This document shows, piece after piece, positions 11,128 through 21,327 of a stretch of DNA of 64,000 bases (positions are counted from its first letter, which is position 1; every line of letters begins with the position of its first letter). The stretch covers positions 75,852,286 through 75,916,285 of the forward strand of contig CM039502.1 in assembly GCA_022432975.1 (NCBI GenBank), read 5' to 3'. This stretch comes from Begonia masoniana. Its lineage: Eukaryota > Streptophyta > Magnoliopsida > Cucurbitales > Begoniaceae. Under the pieces are notes generated by a model, which made no database searches, had not been told where the DNA came from, and saw only the letters and a program-made list of their open reading frames with translations. A program made the translations under genes and the position numbers.

Positions 11128-14100
11128 TCAAGCAAGAGGAAGTCTAAGAGCTTGAGAATGGTGTAAGATGTGATCCTCAATGAAGGTGGCGATAAAATAG
11201 TAGGAATGATCGTACCCTGGGTGAAGCCGCAAGAGGAGGGGCACATTTGCAGCCCTGCATGCCTTCTCGAACTCGCACGGCAGCAGCTGATCCTTCAAGA
11301 ATTTGTCATCCTCTCCCTTCCCAAGCAAACCAAGTCAACAGCACATTTCTTTATCAGTAATTCAAACAATATATTTAAACATGTATTAGAATCAGTCAAG
11401 AACCATATTTAACACTCTCTTCCCCCTCCATCATCTTCCCTCATCACACTTTTTTCCCATAGAAGTGTACTTTAGGCATGAAACTAAAGTACTTGTTTTG
11501 ATAATTATCTTATACCAACTAATATAATCCTCATGAACCCGTGTTAATGTAATCGCAAAAAGCATCTGGGTTTACCTGATCAATCAGAATAGTGGCAGAT
11601 ACGTCTCTGAACTTTGAGACGAGGCAAGTAGCATCGTATTCCTGCAATAATTTTTAGATTAGAAATTCGAAATGAAAAAACGCAAACTTGTACGAGCTTA
11701 AAAGATTTTGAAACCACTTACCTCCCAATCAGTTTTCTTGTCCCCTAAATAGTTGGTGAAAGCTTTCTGACCCCAGGGACAGTTTATAGGATTCACAATA
11801 GGTGCAAATGCCGATACAGACTGAAAATTAACAGGAAATAAAACTCAGGTGAATTTGTGGATGATCAAAGGCTGTAATTGTTCAAATTACCTTGTACTTG
11901 TCCAGGTTTTTTAGGTAGATAGTCAGAGCACCATGCCCACCCATAGAATGACCAAAGATAGATGCTCGAGAGGTATCAAGCATGGGGAAATTCTCATTTA
12001 CTACTTTTGGCAACTCTTTAACAATATAATCGTACATTTGCCAGTTCTTCCATTTTTCCTGGGTTGCGTTGAGATAAAATCCAGCGCCTGCAAGATCAAC
12101 ATTGTTCATAAAGCTGAATTACAGCGTTCATAGTGCAAGTGAAAGTTGCCTCCATAACATCCCACTAAGGATTTTAATCTAGGCCTCAAACAGCTAACCA
12201 GAGACTAATTTCAAGAAAGTGCGTTAGGTGTTTTAATTTGTTATCACATTCGTCAAACAGAAAGACTACTTTTACATTCAAATTGTTAATCGAAGAATGA
12301 AACAATTGGAATCAATGAAAAAGTTGGATGATGATCGCTGATGCTTACTCGCCATATATATAGAAAAAATATTGACTAATGATAGTACTAAATCAAAAGC
12401 AAACAAATTTCTTTGCTAGGAAAGGGAATTCATCTCTGCCTTAAAGATGAAAAGCATTCCCAAATGCTAGTTGGCACCAAATCAAAAGCAACCCGCCATC
12501 ATATCGAAAGCATTTCATAAAACAATATGCGAACAATCATGAATTTCATACCAACACCAAAATCCCAACTGTCTGCCTCTCCTTCTACATTGAGACCTCC
12601 TGTAAATAAATAAAAAATTAAAAAAAAAAAAGTCAGAACTGCAAATCACCACAGCCAATAAATAACTTACAACAAGGCTAATTAAGCATATGAAAGAATT
12701 GTATTAGTAATACGTGTTTATCAAGTCCTATTATGTTTATGAGATATTGACTTACTTTTACATTTCTTTTATTTAAGTAATTTGGCCTCGATAAATAGGT
12801 CTCACGACAATTGAAGCAAATTGAAGTAAATTATTAATTATTGAATATTGATATTATTTTATCCATCACTGCCTAATTCTGTAATCTTTGTGTTCTTTCT
12901 ATCTCCCTAATGCATCAATGTATTATCCTTCATCTAAATCTCCCTTCTCGTCCTACTTCAAAGCCATTGGTAAACTTCATATTTATTTGATTACCCATAT
13001 AAGATCTTTATATATACATATATATAGACATACACACACATATATATATACACATATTTATAGACACACACACACACACATATGTATATATATATGATTT
13101 TGATAGAATCTCACAAAAGAAGGGCCTTACTCTACTATTATATTAGTAAAGTGCAAGCAGACTACAACTAGCAGCCTCTTTCTTCTTATTAGTAAGATAA
13201 TAGGTTTGGAATCCTTATTATTAGATTCTTAGAGAAAGGGGAAAGGGGATCCCTTTGCCAAAGAGAGCATCAGTCTGAATTTTCCATCAAAATTGAAACA
13301 TCTTTTTCTTAAAGCTTCACTTGAAATTGGCTTTACCTGGTACACCAATTCCAGGTCAACTTAACTTGGTACTGATTTCAGGTAACCATCCAAATTAGAA
13401 AGGACGAAAGATGAATGAAAAGCGTCCATTGTCTCATGGAGCAAGCTTACTTAGTGGAAAATCAAAAGAAAAAAGTTCATTTTTATCGGCCTGCCTCTTG
13501 TTAACTCTAGTCCATCTATGAACTTATATCTATATCTATATTATAGATTTATAAAAGAAAAAATGCGAAAACAATCACAAGTGAGAAAATGTATCGTAAT
13601 CCTAGACAACAACCCAAACACAAACATTTTTAGTAGTCATTCAAATGCAACACAAAAGGGAACTAGAGAGAGTTTAAATATGAAGGCCACATTTCTAAAA
13701 GCTGATTAGTTTAATTTCAGAACATAACTCCACCATTTAGTTACACATTGAAATATTAGTCTATCAGGTGTATAATATCATTAATTCAAGTCAGATAACT
13801 GTCACTTACTTGGCGATGTATCGGGAGCTATGAGAGCAACACCCTCACTTGAAGCAATACGTTGAGCTCCAGACTTGACAATGAAGTTTTCGTCAGTGCA
13901 GGTAAGGCCTGAGAGCCAGTACAAAACCTGCTCAACAATGATAGAAAAACCTTCAACTTCCATTACCAGCTCTCTTATTTATTAAATAATTTTATTAATC
14001 TGTTTGTGAAATCCTCACAACAAAGATGAAAAGAAAAAAAGTAACAAGAATTCATAAACTAGTGATGATTTTATTATTTAAGCAAAAAAATGTTCCACAT

Positions 14101-15394
14101 TATTCTTTTATGATTGGTTTAAGCAAGGAACCTGTTAATTTCAACTGAAAATCCTATATCCACGTGCATCAATTACTAAATGTACATTACTCAATTAAAA
14201 TAAGGCATATAAGTTTATGTGTTTGGATAGGAACCATTGTAAGATGATTTCGAAGAATGAGTTATATCCAATGCAATCATACAATTGTATCAAATCAGGC
14301 CACCCTCTAGAAAACCTCATAAGATCGGCACCCGTCCAAAACGATCCTCATCATAGATAATCAGACTTGAAGCTACCAAGTCGTGCGTGCAAAGTGCCAA
14401 ATTAGGAAATTGGATTGCCATGGATATCGATTCTATGGGGGCTGATTGCAACAATCTAATTTCTCTCATGTTATTTAATAAGATATAGTTTAAAACTAGG
14501 TGGGCATTAATTTCGAACAACCAAATTGGGCACAACCCATTCTTGGAAACTGGCATGCAATGAAGGAAATTTCAAGTGGTTACAAAGCCACATGACTAGT
14601 TTTAATTAACCGATTTAGTGCAATTGAAGTCATTACAACCCACCCTTCTTCTACAACCAAAGTCCACAATTCCTAGATGGATGACTCTGCAGACCACACT
14701 ATTTGCAGGTATCAAACCTCTCCAAGTCGCCCCATCCACGATGAGGGGTCATTCCTAAAAGGTGGTCTGCTCTGAAATCAATCGTAACAAATACATTGGA
14801 CAATAATTGTTTTAAAGGGGAAGAATCCCAAGTAATAATCAAGTTATATGCTTCGTTTTTGAGAGCCGAACTAGTACAACTTGTGTCATTACACAGTTGG
14901 ACCCCCTGCTCTTGCAATCCGGTTTCCAAATTAGTGTAAATTTGTTTAAAGACAATGCATAGCATTTATGAAGTCCAACTCTTATTTTTATTTTTTCTAT
15001 AAGAGATAGCAGTACAACTCTTCGGCCTCTTCATACAATCAAGAACACCGAAAAAGTTTAAATAAACTAATTAATTACGAGAAAAGAAAAATAATAAAAG
15101 TTATTTAACATGGAAATCGACAAGCGTAGGAGAGTGGAAGAAAGCATTACACATCACAAAACCCAGATTTTACTTCGAGGGGTAACATTATAAATCATAA
15201 TAGAAATGGGTTTGCGCGAGTTCATTGAGAAAAAAGAAAGAACTTACAGGAAATTTGTGGGACGAAGAAGAAGACGGGGGAAAGTAAACATGAAAGGTCA
15301 TTGAACATCCCAGAGTTGGGCTGAAATGCTTGTATCTTTTGTTGAACCCTCCAAACATCTTGAAACTGCTGATTTCAGCTGGTTTTGCTTCCAT
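11128..15394 (-). CDS. S-formylglutathione hydrolase (esterase D family)
   Basis: Seven minus-strand exons join without frame breaks: 15394-15248, 13927-13810, 12599-12552, 12087-11891, 11820-11722, 11641-11576 and 11316-11128. They give 287 residues from the ATG at 15394, which has A at -3 and G at +4. An in-frame ATG at 15415 would add seven residues. The enzyme hydrolyses S-formylglutathione to formate and glutathione in cytosolic formaldehyde detoxification. Family marks are [16 protein letters not shown] near the N-terminus, the nucleophile elbow GHSMGGHG (Ser), the DQGEDDKFL aspartate region and the catalytic-His motif PGYDHSYYF. Length fits the roughly 280-residue plant enzymes. The gene appears intact and single-copy here. 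Confidence 0.93.
13003..13095. repeat. TA/CA microsatellite in an SFGH intron
   Basis: Alternating TA and CA/AC dinucleotide runs lie in the intron between exons 2 and 3 of the hydrolase gene. It is a compound microsatellite, with no sign of function. Confidence 0.85.
14300..14970 (-). other. unrecognised block in SFGH intron 1
   Basis: Intron 1 is long (13928-15247) and holds two open minus-strand stretches, 14317-14556 (79 residues) and 14699-14965 (88 residues, containing [18 protein letters not shown]). Neither resembles a family I know. They may be remnants of an inserted element. I saw no terminal repeats or target duplication, so no class is assigned. Confidence 0.25.
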
Positions 15395-15858
15395 CTTCGC
15401 AAGAGTGGCGAACAATGAGAAGAAATTGAGGAATCCGAAGGGCTATCTTTCTACAGATTGCCGAGAAACGTCAGCAGCTCCTATACGATTCCGCGTAGGC
15501 TCATCATGTTTATTTGTTTGTTTGTGTAAATTAATTTATTTTTTAAATTATAATAAGCTTAATTCAATTAATGAAATAAGTTTATGAGTGGTATTTTTAA
15601 CCTGACTTTTTAGAATTGAGTAATAATTTTCCTCGTATTTTCGAATAATGCTAATTTTATTATATATTTTTATACTTAATTTTCAATTCACACACAAACT
15701 CCTTTGAGACATTGCATTCTCTCACGATAATATCTCATTTTTTGAGGGGCTAGAAACTAGTTCATTTTGCAAAACCTGCTCAACTCAACTATGGAATATA
15801 TCTGCTATGTTACCGCATTTCTATAAACTTCAAAATTTGTAGACACTTGCCGAGTCCG

Positions 15859-16748
15859 TTAACTTTCTCGATAGAAATCACTAAGAGGTCTCCAAGTACG
15901 ACGCCTAGTTAGAATCTTTTTCTCTCCGGAAATCTCAGGTTCGCCTGCGGGCGGCGACGAAGTGCCTTCTGGCTTGTCTTTACGCGGACGACCGTGTGGT
16001 CTGCCGCTTCCGGCGGAGACCTTCTTGGGTTGAGAAACAGGGGCATAGGGATCTCTTGCTTTTGGAGTGCGGCTGCGAGTTCGGGGAGATTCGTAGGATA
16101 CAGCCACGGCTGAAGTGAGCGGATTTTTGGGTTTGGGCGGTTTGGGAGGGCGACCGCGGCCTCTCTGCGGCGGCGCGTTAGGATCGGGTTTCATGTAGTT
16201 GTTTCTGAAAAAAACAAGCTGGCCGCTGTTTTTGAGCTTAGTGAGGTGGTTGGAAAGAATTGTGTTGTGGGCAGCTGGTAGTTTGCCGTAAGTCGACTCC
16301 AAGTGTTTAAGAATGGTTGTTTTGTTTGACCCGTTAGGCTCATTAAGGGCTTCGATCGCCGCCATAATCATCTGGAAAAAAAAAATAAATTGAAAAACAT
16401 AAGCATGTACAGTCATATCAAATCTGATGTAGTCCGTTATTTCAGTGTACAATCCAGATTGATTCAGTGAACAACAGTACTAAAAGCTAAATTCAATGAA
16501 CGAACAAAATAGAAGAAGTGAAGAAGAAATGAAGTATCTAGCGCATCTTTGAGTTTCTAACAACACAGTAATCTTAATTTTGCTTTGCAACAAAAGAGAG
16601 CTGAGATTAAATGAAAAAGCGTGTTTGGAAGAGACGAAAATACAAACACAAAAAATCAGGAGGGCAAATTGAAGTGTACCTCTGGGTATTGGTGGACAGA
16701 GGGAACTGAAGGAGTAACATGATGGTTATGAAACTCGTCGGTAGCCAT
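15859..16748 (-). CDS. HMGA / H15-domain AT-hook chromatin protein
   Basis: Two exons (16748-16680 and 16371-15859) give 193 residues. Exon 1 encodes a 23-residue leader (MATDEFHNHHVTPSVPSVHQ...). Exon 2 opens with a linker-histone-like H15 domain (IMAAIEALNEPNGSNKTTI; LKHLESTYGKLP; LVFFRNNYMK). It continues with a basic Pro-rich tail carrying AT-hooks (RGRGRPPKPPKPK; GRPHGRPRKDK). Plant HMGA proteins of this layout bind A/T-rich minor groove DNA in the nucleus. The splice is phase 0. The promoter and exon 1 of this gene are the source of the duplicated segments at 18225-18296 and 19823-19894, so it is the parent of the chimeras upstream. Confidence 0.9.
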
Positions 16749-16955
16749 TCCTGAGCCAGAGAGACTGAACTGTGAAAGAGAGAGAGTTAACAGACTTGAC
16801 ATAGACTTTAATTGACGTTACCGGCAACACATCAACTGCTAAGTTCGACACTATAGTTTAGGGTCCGTATTGATATTTACCTTTTTTCTATATACAAAAG
16901 AATGTTCAAATTAGAAAAAGGACTAGAAATCAAACCATAACAAATTTCATGGAAA

Positions 16956-18296
16956 TTACCGTGCCATTAGAGCATTCAGTATCACATGCAGTTTCTTTGC
17001 CGGTTCTCTATACAATCGTCGCCGAGCTTCATTGGGACTCATAATGTTATTTCTTAAACCAACTAATGCCATTTCTAGCCAATCAACGTGATTTCTCAAT
17101 GCATTATAGAACTCATTTAACCAGTGCTCACAGCCGGCAGAGGCTAGCTTAATTTGCAAAAAAACCAGATCCTTTTCAAGCTCATCAATTTCAGTATCTG
17201 CTTTTGTTACCAATTCCTTCAATGCTTGTATCGATGATTTTGCGGTTACAGCTTCTTCCTCTGTCACATCTATGACAAAATGTGAAAAAAAAAAAATTGA
17301 TCAACTTTGGGGCAAGATCTCAACATACTAAACTACCATAATCAGAAGTACCAGGTCTGGATTCTCCCTCATCATCATTTCTTTCCTGGGAATCTGAAAC
17401 CAACAAGATGAATAATTCAAACGTCGATTTGATTAGCAACGTACATTGACAATTCTGGTAAGTAAAATACTCACTAACCTTGATTAAGATTCATATTCCT
17501 TGTATCATCATCCATGGTAACAAGCAATTGCCTTGCCTGCAAATGAAGAGGCTACAACAATGAGTAAAAGATACATGAATCGAGAGAGATATATGCACAC
17601 AGATTACAGCTTGATCATAAAAAACCTTATCACATCACAAAAGAAATCAAATTACATTTCCAATTCCTCGAAAAAGAAAATTAATCATTTATCAGAATCC
17701 GAATTGAGAGGAATGGGCAAGATCAATCCAAAATTTAAGTACATATCAAAATTATATCCAATCGTAAGCATAATGTACATCGAAAAGATCGACAAGACAG
17801 AGCAAAAGAAAGGAATACAAGAAATTAGACTAATTAATCAGCTCGAGCACAAACCAAGTACTAGAATGACCAAAATATGTTGGTTCAATTTAATGCAAAA
17901 GAATGTTTTCGTTATTAGGATTTATTTAATAAAGATAGAATCGGAGGATGTGTTTTATAGGAAATCAAGAAAAGTAGCAATAGTAGAAAGTGAGAAGAGC
18001 AAAAAGAAAATGTAGCTTCTTTTTCTCGGATATCAAACAGCCAGAGTAGGCTAAGGAAAATGAAGTGCTAGAAAGAGATGAAGAAAATCTAAGAGTTAAT
18101 GGCAGCAGACTATTGCAGAAGAAAAGAGAGATTGCAATTTGGTTATTCTCCGCACCGCACGATACATACATCCGAGGGATAGTAGAAAACAAACACAAAA
18201 AAACAGAAGGGAAGATTGAATTACCTCTGGGTATTGGTGGATAGAGAGAGCTGAAGGAGGAGTAACATGAGGTTCATGAAACTCGTTAGTAGCCAT
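16956..18296 (-). CDS. coiled-coil gene copy 1 fused to a duplicated HMGA exon 1
   Basis: On the minus strand the exons are 18296-18225 (HMGA-like: MATNEFHEPHVTPPSALSIH...), 17536-17479, 17393-17352 and 17269-16956. All GT-AG junctions keep one frame and give 161 residues. The HMGA-derived exon ends in phase 0 and the next exon continues ARQLLVT into MDDDTRNMNLNQ, so the fusion reads through. If the internal ATG at 17515 (ACCATGG) is used, the product is 130 residues. The body has an acidic N-terminus and a predicted coiled coil (ALKELVTKADTEIDELEKDL). I do not recognise the family. Copy 1 has a longer C-terminus (NEARRRLYREPAKK) than copies 2 and 3. Confidence 0.6.
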
Positions 18297-20548
18297 TCCT
18301 GAGCCAGAGAGACTAAACTGTGAAAGAGAGAGAGAGAGTTAACGGACTTAACATAGACTTTAATTGACAATAACGGCAAGATGTTCCCCGCTAACAATTC
18401 TAACTTTGAGGTCTTAATTACAGAAAAAGTATAGGATATTGATTGTATGGACCTTGTAGTTCAGGGGCCGTATCAATATTTACCTTTTTTTTAATATACA
18501 AAAGAATGTTCAAATTAGAAAAAAAAAAAAGGTCTAGAAATCAAACCATATCAAATTTTCATGGAAATTACCGCGCCATTAGAGCATTCAGTATAACATG
18601 CAGTTTCTTTGGTTCTGCTTCATTGGGACTCGGACTTATAATGTTATTTCTTAAACAAACTAACGCCATTTCTTGCAAATCAACGTGATGTCCCAATGCA
18701 CTATAGAACTCATTTAACCAGTTCTCACGGCCGGCTGAGGCTAGCTCAATTTGCAAGAAAACCAGATCCTTTTCAAGCTCATCAATTTCTGTATCTGCTT
18801 TTGTTACCAATTCCTTCAATGCTTGTATACATGAGTTTGCAATTACAGCTTCTTCCTCTGTCACATCTATGACAAAATGTGAAAAAAAAATAATGGATCA
18901 ACTTTGGGGCAACATCTCAACATACCAAACTACCATAATCAGAAGTACCAGGTCTGGATTCTCCCTCATCATCATTTCTTTCCTGGGAATCTGAAACCAA
19001 CAAGATGAATAATTCAAACGTCGATTTGATTAGCAACGTACATTGACAATTCTGGTAAGTAAAATACTCACTAACCTTGATTAAGATTCATATTCCTTGT
19101 ATCATCATCCATGGTAACAAGCAATTGCCTTGCCTGCAAATGAAGAGGCTACAACAATGAGTAAAAGATACATGAATCGAGAGAGATATATGCACACAGA
19201 TTACAGCTTGATCATAAAAAACCTTATCACATCACAAAAGAAATCAAATTACATTTCCAATTCCTCGAAAAAGAAAATTAATCATTTATCAGAATCCGAA
19301 TTGAGAGGAATGGGCAAGATCAATCCAAATTTAAGTACATATCAAAATTATATCCAATCGTAAGCATAATGTACATCGAAAAGATCGACAAGACAGAGCA
19401 AAAGAAAGGAATACAAGAAATTAGACTAATTAATCAGCTCGAGCACAAACCAAGTACTAGAATGACCAAAATATGTTGGTTCAATTTAATGCAAAAGAAT
19501 GTTTTCGTTATTAGGATTTATTTAATAAAGATAGAATCGGAGGATGTGTTTTATAGGAAATCAAGAAAAAGTAGCAATAGTAGAAAGTGAGAAGAGCAAA
19601 AAGAAAATGTAGCTTCTTTTTTCTCGGATATCAAACAGCCAGAGTAGGCTAAGGAAAATGAAGTGCTAGAAAGAGATGAAGAAAATCTAAGAGTTAATGG
19701 CAGCAGACTATTGCAGAAGAAAAGAGAGATTGCAATTTGGTTATTCTCCGCACCGCACGATACATACATCCGAGGGATAGTAGAAAACAAACACAAAAAA
19801 ACAGAAGGGAAGATTGAATTACCTCTGGGTATTGGTGGATAGAGAGAGCTGAAGGAGGAGTAACATGAGGTTCATGAAACTCGTTAGTAGCCATTCCTGA
19901 GCCAGAGAGACTAAACTGTGAAAGAGAGAGAGAGAGTTAACGGACTTAACATAGACTTTAATTGACAATAACGGCAAGATGTTCCCCGCTAACAATTCTA
20001 ACTTTGAGGTCTTAATTACAGAAAAAGTATAGGATATTGATTGTATGGACCTTGTAGTTCAGGGGCCGTATCAATATTTACCTTTTTTTTAATATACAAA
20101 AGAATGTTCAAATTAGAAAAAAAAAAAGGTCTAGAAATCAAACCATATCAAATTTTCATGGAAATTACCGCGCCATTAGAGCATTCAGTATAACATGCAG
20201 TTTCTTTGGTTCTGCTTCATTGGGACTCGGACTTATAATGTTATTTCTTAAACAAACTAACGCCATTTCTTGCAAATCAACGTGATGTCCCAATGCACTA
20301 TAGAACTCATTTAACCAGTTCTCACGGCCGGCTGAGGCTAGCTCAATTTGCAAGAAAACCAGATCCTTTTCAAGCTCATCAATTTCTGTATCTGCTTTTG
20401 TTACCAATTCCTTCAATGCTTGTATACATGAGTTTGCAATTACAGCTTCTTCCTCTGTCACATCTATGACAAAATGTGAAAAAAAATAATGGATCAACTT
20501 TGGGGCAACATCTCAACATACCAAACTACCATAATCAGAAGTACCAGG
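17355..20548. repeat. recent 1.6-kb tandem duplication
   Basis: Bases from about 17355-18951 are repeated at about 18952-20548 with a period of 1597. Nearly all differences I noticed are single-base changes in homopolymer length. The crossover can be placed in a block of identity around 18927-18953. To its left copy 2 matches copy 3; to its right it matches copy 1. This is a signature of unequal exchange inside the intron and second coding exon of the coiled-coil gene. Confidence 0.85.
18568..19894 (-). CDS. coiled-coil gene copy 2 fused to a duplicated HMGA exon 1
   Basis: The exons are 19894-19823 (HMGA-like leader identical to that of copy 1), 19133-19076, 18990-18949 and 18866-18568, giving 156 residues or 125 from the internal ATG. 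The last exon is almost identical to that of copy 3 (NNIISPSPNEAEPKK), while the earlier exons and promoter match copy 1. Copy 2 is therefore a recombinant made by the latest tandem duplication. Function is unknown. The coiled coil suggests dimerisation, and the acidic leader resembles no targeting signal I know. Confidence 0.6.
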
Positions 20549-20708
20549 TCCGCGTTCTCCCTCATCATCATTTCTTTCTTGGGAATCTGAAATCATCAAG
20601 ACGAATAATTCATATGTCGATTTGATTAGCAACGTAGATTGACAATTCTCGTAAGTAAAATACCCACTAACCTTGATTAAGATTCATATTCCTCGTATCA
20701 TCATCCAT
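20165..20708 (-). CDS. coiled-coil gene copy 3 with non-HMGA leader, promoter cut off by a retrotransposon
   Basis: The exons are 20708-20672 (ATG of MDDDTRNMNLNQ), 20586-20545 and 20463-20165, giving 125 residues. The upstream part of its first visible exon (to 20730) has one extra T compared with copies 1 and 2. That base lies before the ATG and is harmless without a fused leader. Copy 3 keeps the ancestral upstream region, but a 5.4-kb Gypsy element inserted at 20953 has moved that region to 26352-26790. Expression from the original promoter would need splicing across the element. Sequence of the protein is intact. Confidence 0.5.
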
Positions 20709-20952
20709 TGAAACAAGCAAATTGCCTTGCCTGCAAATGCAGAGGCTACGACCCTATCACATCACAAAAGAAATCAAATTACATTTCCAAATCCTAGAAG
20801 AAGAAAATTAATCATTTACCAGAATCTGAAAATTGGTATCGAAATTTGCAACATAATCAGAATCCGAATTGAGAGGAATGGACAAGATCAATCCAAAATA
20901 CAAGTACGTATCAAAATTATATCCAATCGTAAGCAAAATGTCCATCGAAAAG

Positions 20953-21295
20953 TGTCATGAGAGGGATCTTCATGTTGGATTACGAAGCTGGGCCACTAAG
21001 GGGAGATGCAGCCGCAACAAGAGAACCCGGCCCGAACCCAAATCGCAGCATTCAGTTAAGCCTTTCCCCTGACGTGTCCATTCTGTTAGCTGAGGGATGA
21101 AGAAGTTAAAAGGAGGAGCACGAGAACGAGGAAGGATGTCTGTTAAGTTGATAATTTTCTATTTCGCCTTTTCTTTCTGTATTTTCATTTCTCTGTAAGA
21201 ACGTTTCGTACGAAATGATGACTGAATGCCTCCTTTTGGAGCTTTGCTGAAATCTTTTTCTCGTAACTGAGTTGTGAACCGTGGGTTACACAACA
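20953..21295 (+). repeat. 5' LTR of the Gypsy element
   Basis: This is a 343-bp LTR with TG...CA ends. It differs from the 3' LTR at two bases, one near 21006 (T versus C) and one near 21140 (C versus A). Confidence 0.95.
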
Positions 21296-21297
21296 AG

Positions 21298-21312
21298 TGG
21301 TATCAGAGCCAG
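21298..21312 (+). other. primer-binding site of the Gypsy element
   Basis: TGGTATCAGAGCCAG starts two bases after the 5' LTR and matches the 3' end complement of plant initiator tRNA-Met, the usual primer for minus-strand DNA synthesis. Confidence 0.9.
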
Positions 21313-21327
21313 GTTCGATCGGGAGCG

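Noticed and set aside
14317..14965. A nested gene in SFGH intron 1
   Set aside because: Two open stretches but no start context, splice continuity, family resemblance or bounded repeat; kept only as an unexplained block.
17533..18015. 160-codon plus-strand ORF, partly repeated at 19130-19590
   Set aside because: It lies antisense in the coiled-coil gene's upstream intron, is Lys/Ile-rich as expected from A+T-rich sequence, breaks in the second copy by a one-base indel, and has no recognisable motif.
17965..18198. Minus-strand ORF rich in Ser/Phe/Leu, repeated at 19551-19796 and 26557-26778
   Set aside because: It sits in upstream intron sequence shared by the coiled-coil copies; frames differ between copies and no splice continuity supports it.
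20869..21072. Plus-strand ORF overlapping the Gypsy 5' LTR
   Set aside because: Its C-terminal half is the LTR-encoded tail of pol read from the 5' LTR, joined by chance to host sequence; it is not a separate gene.
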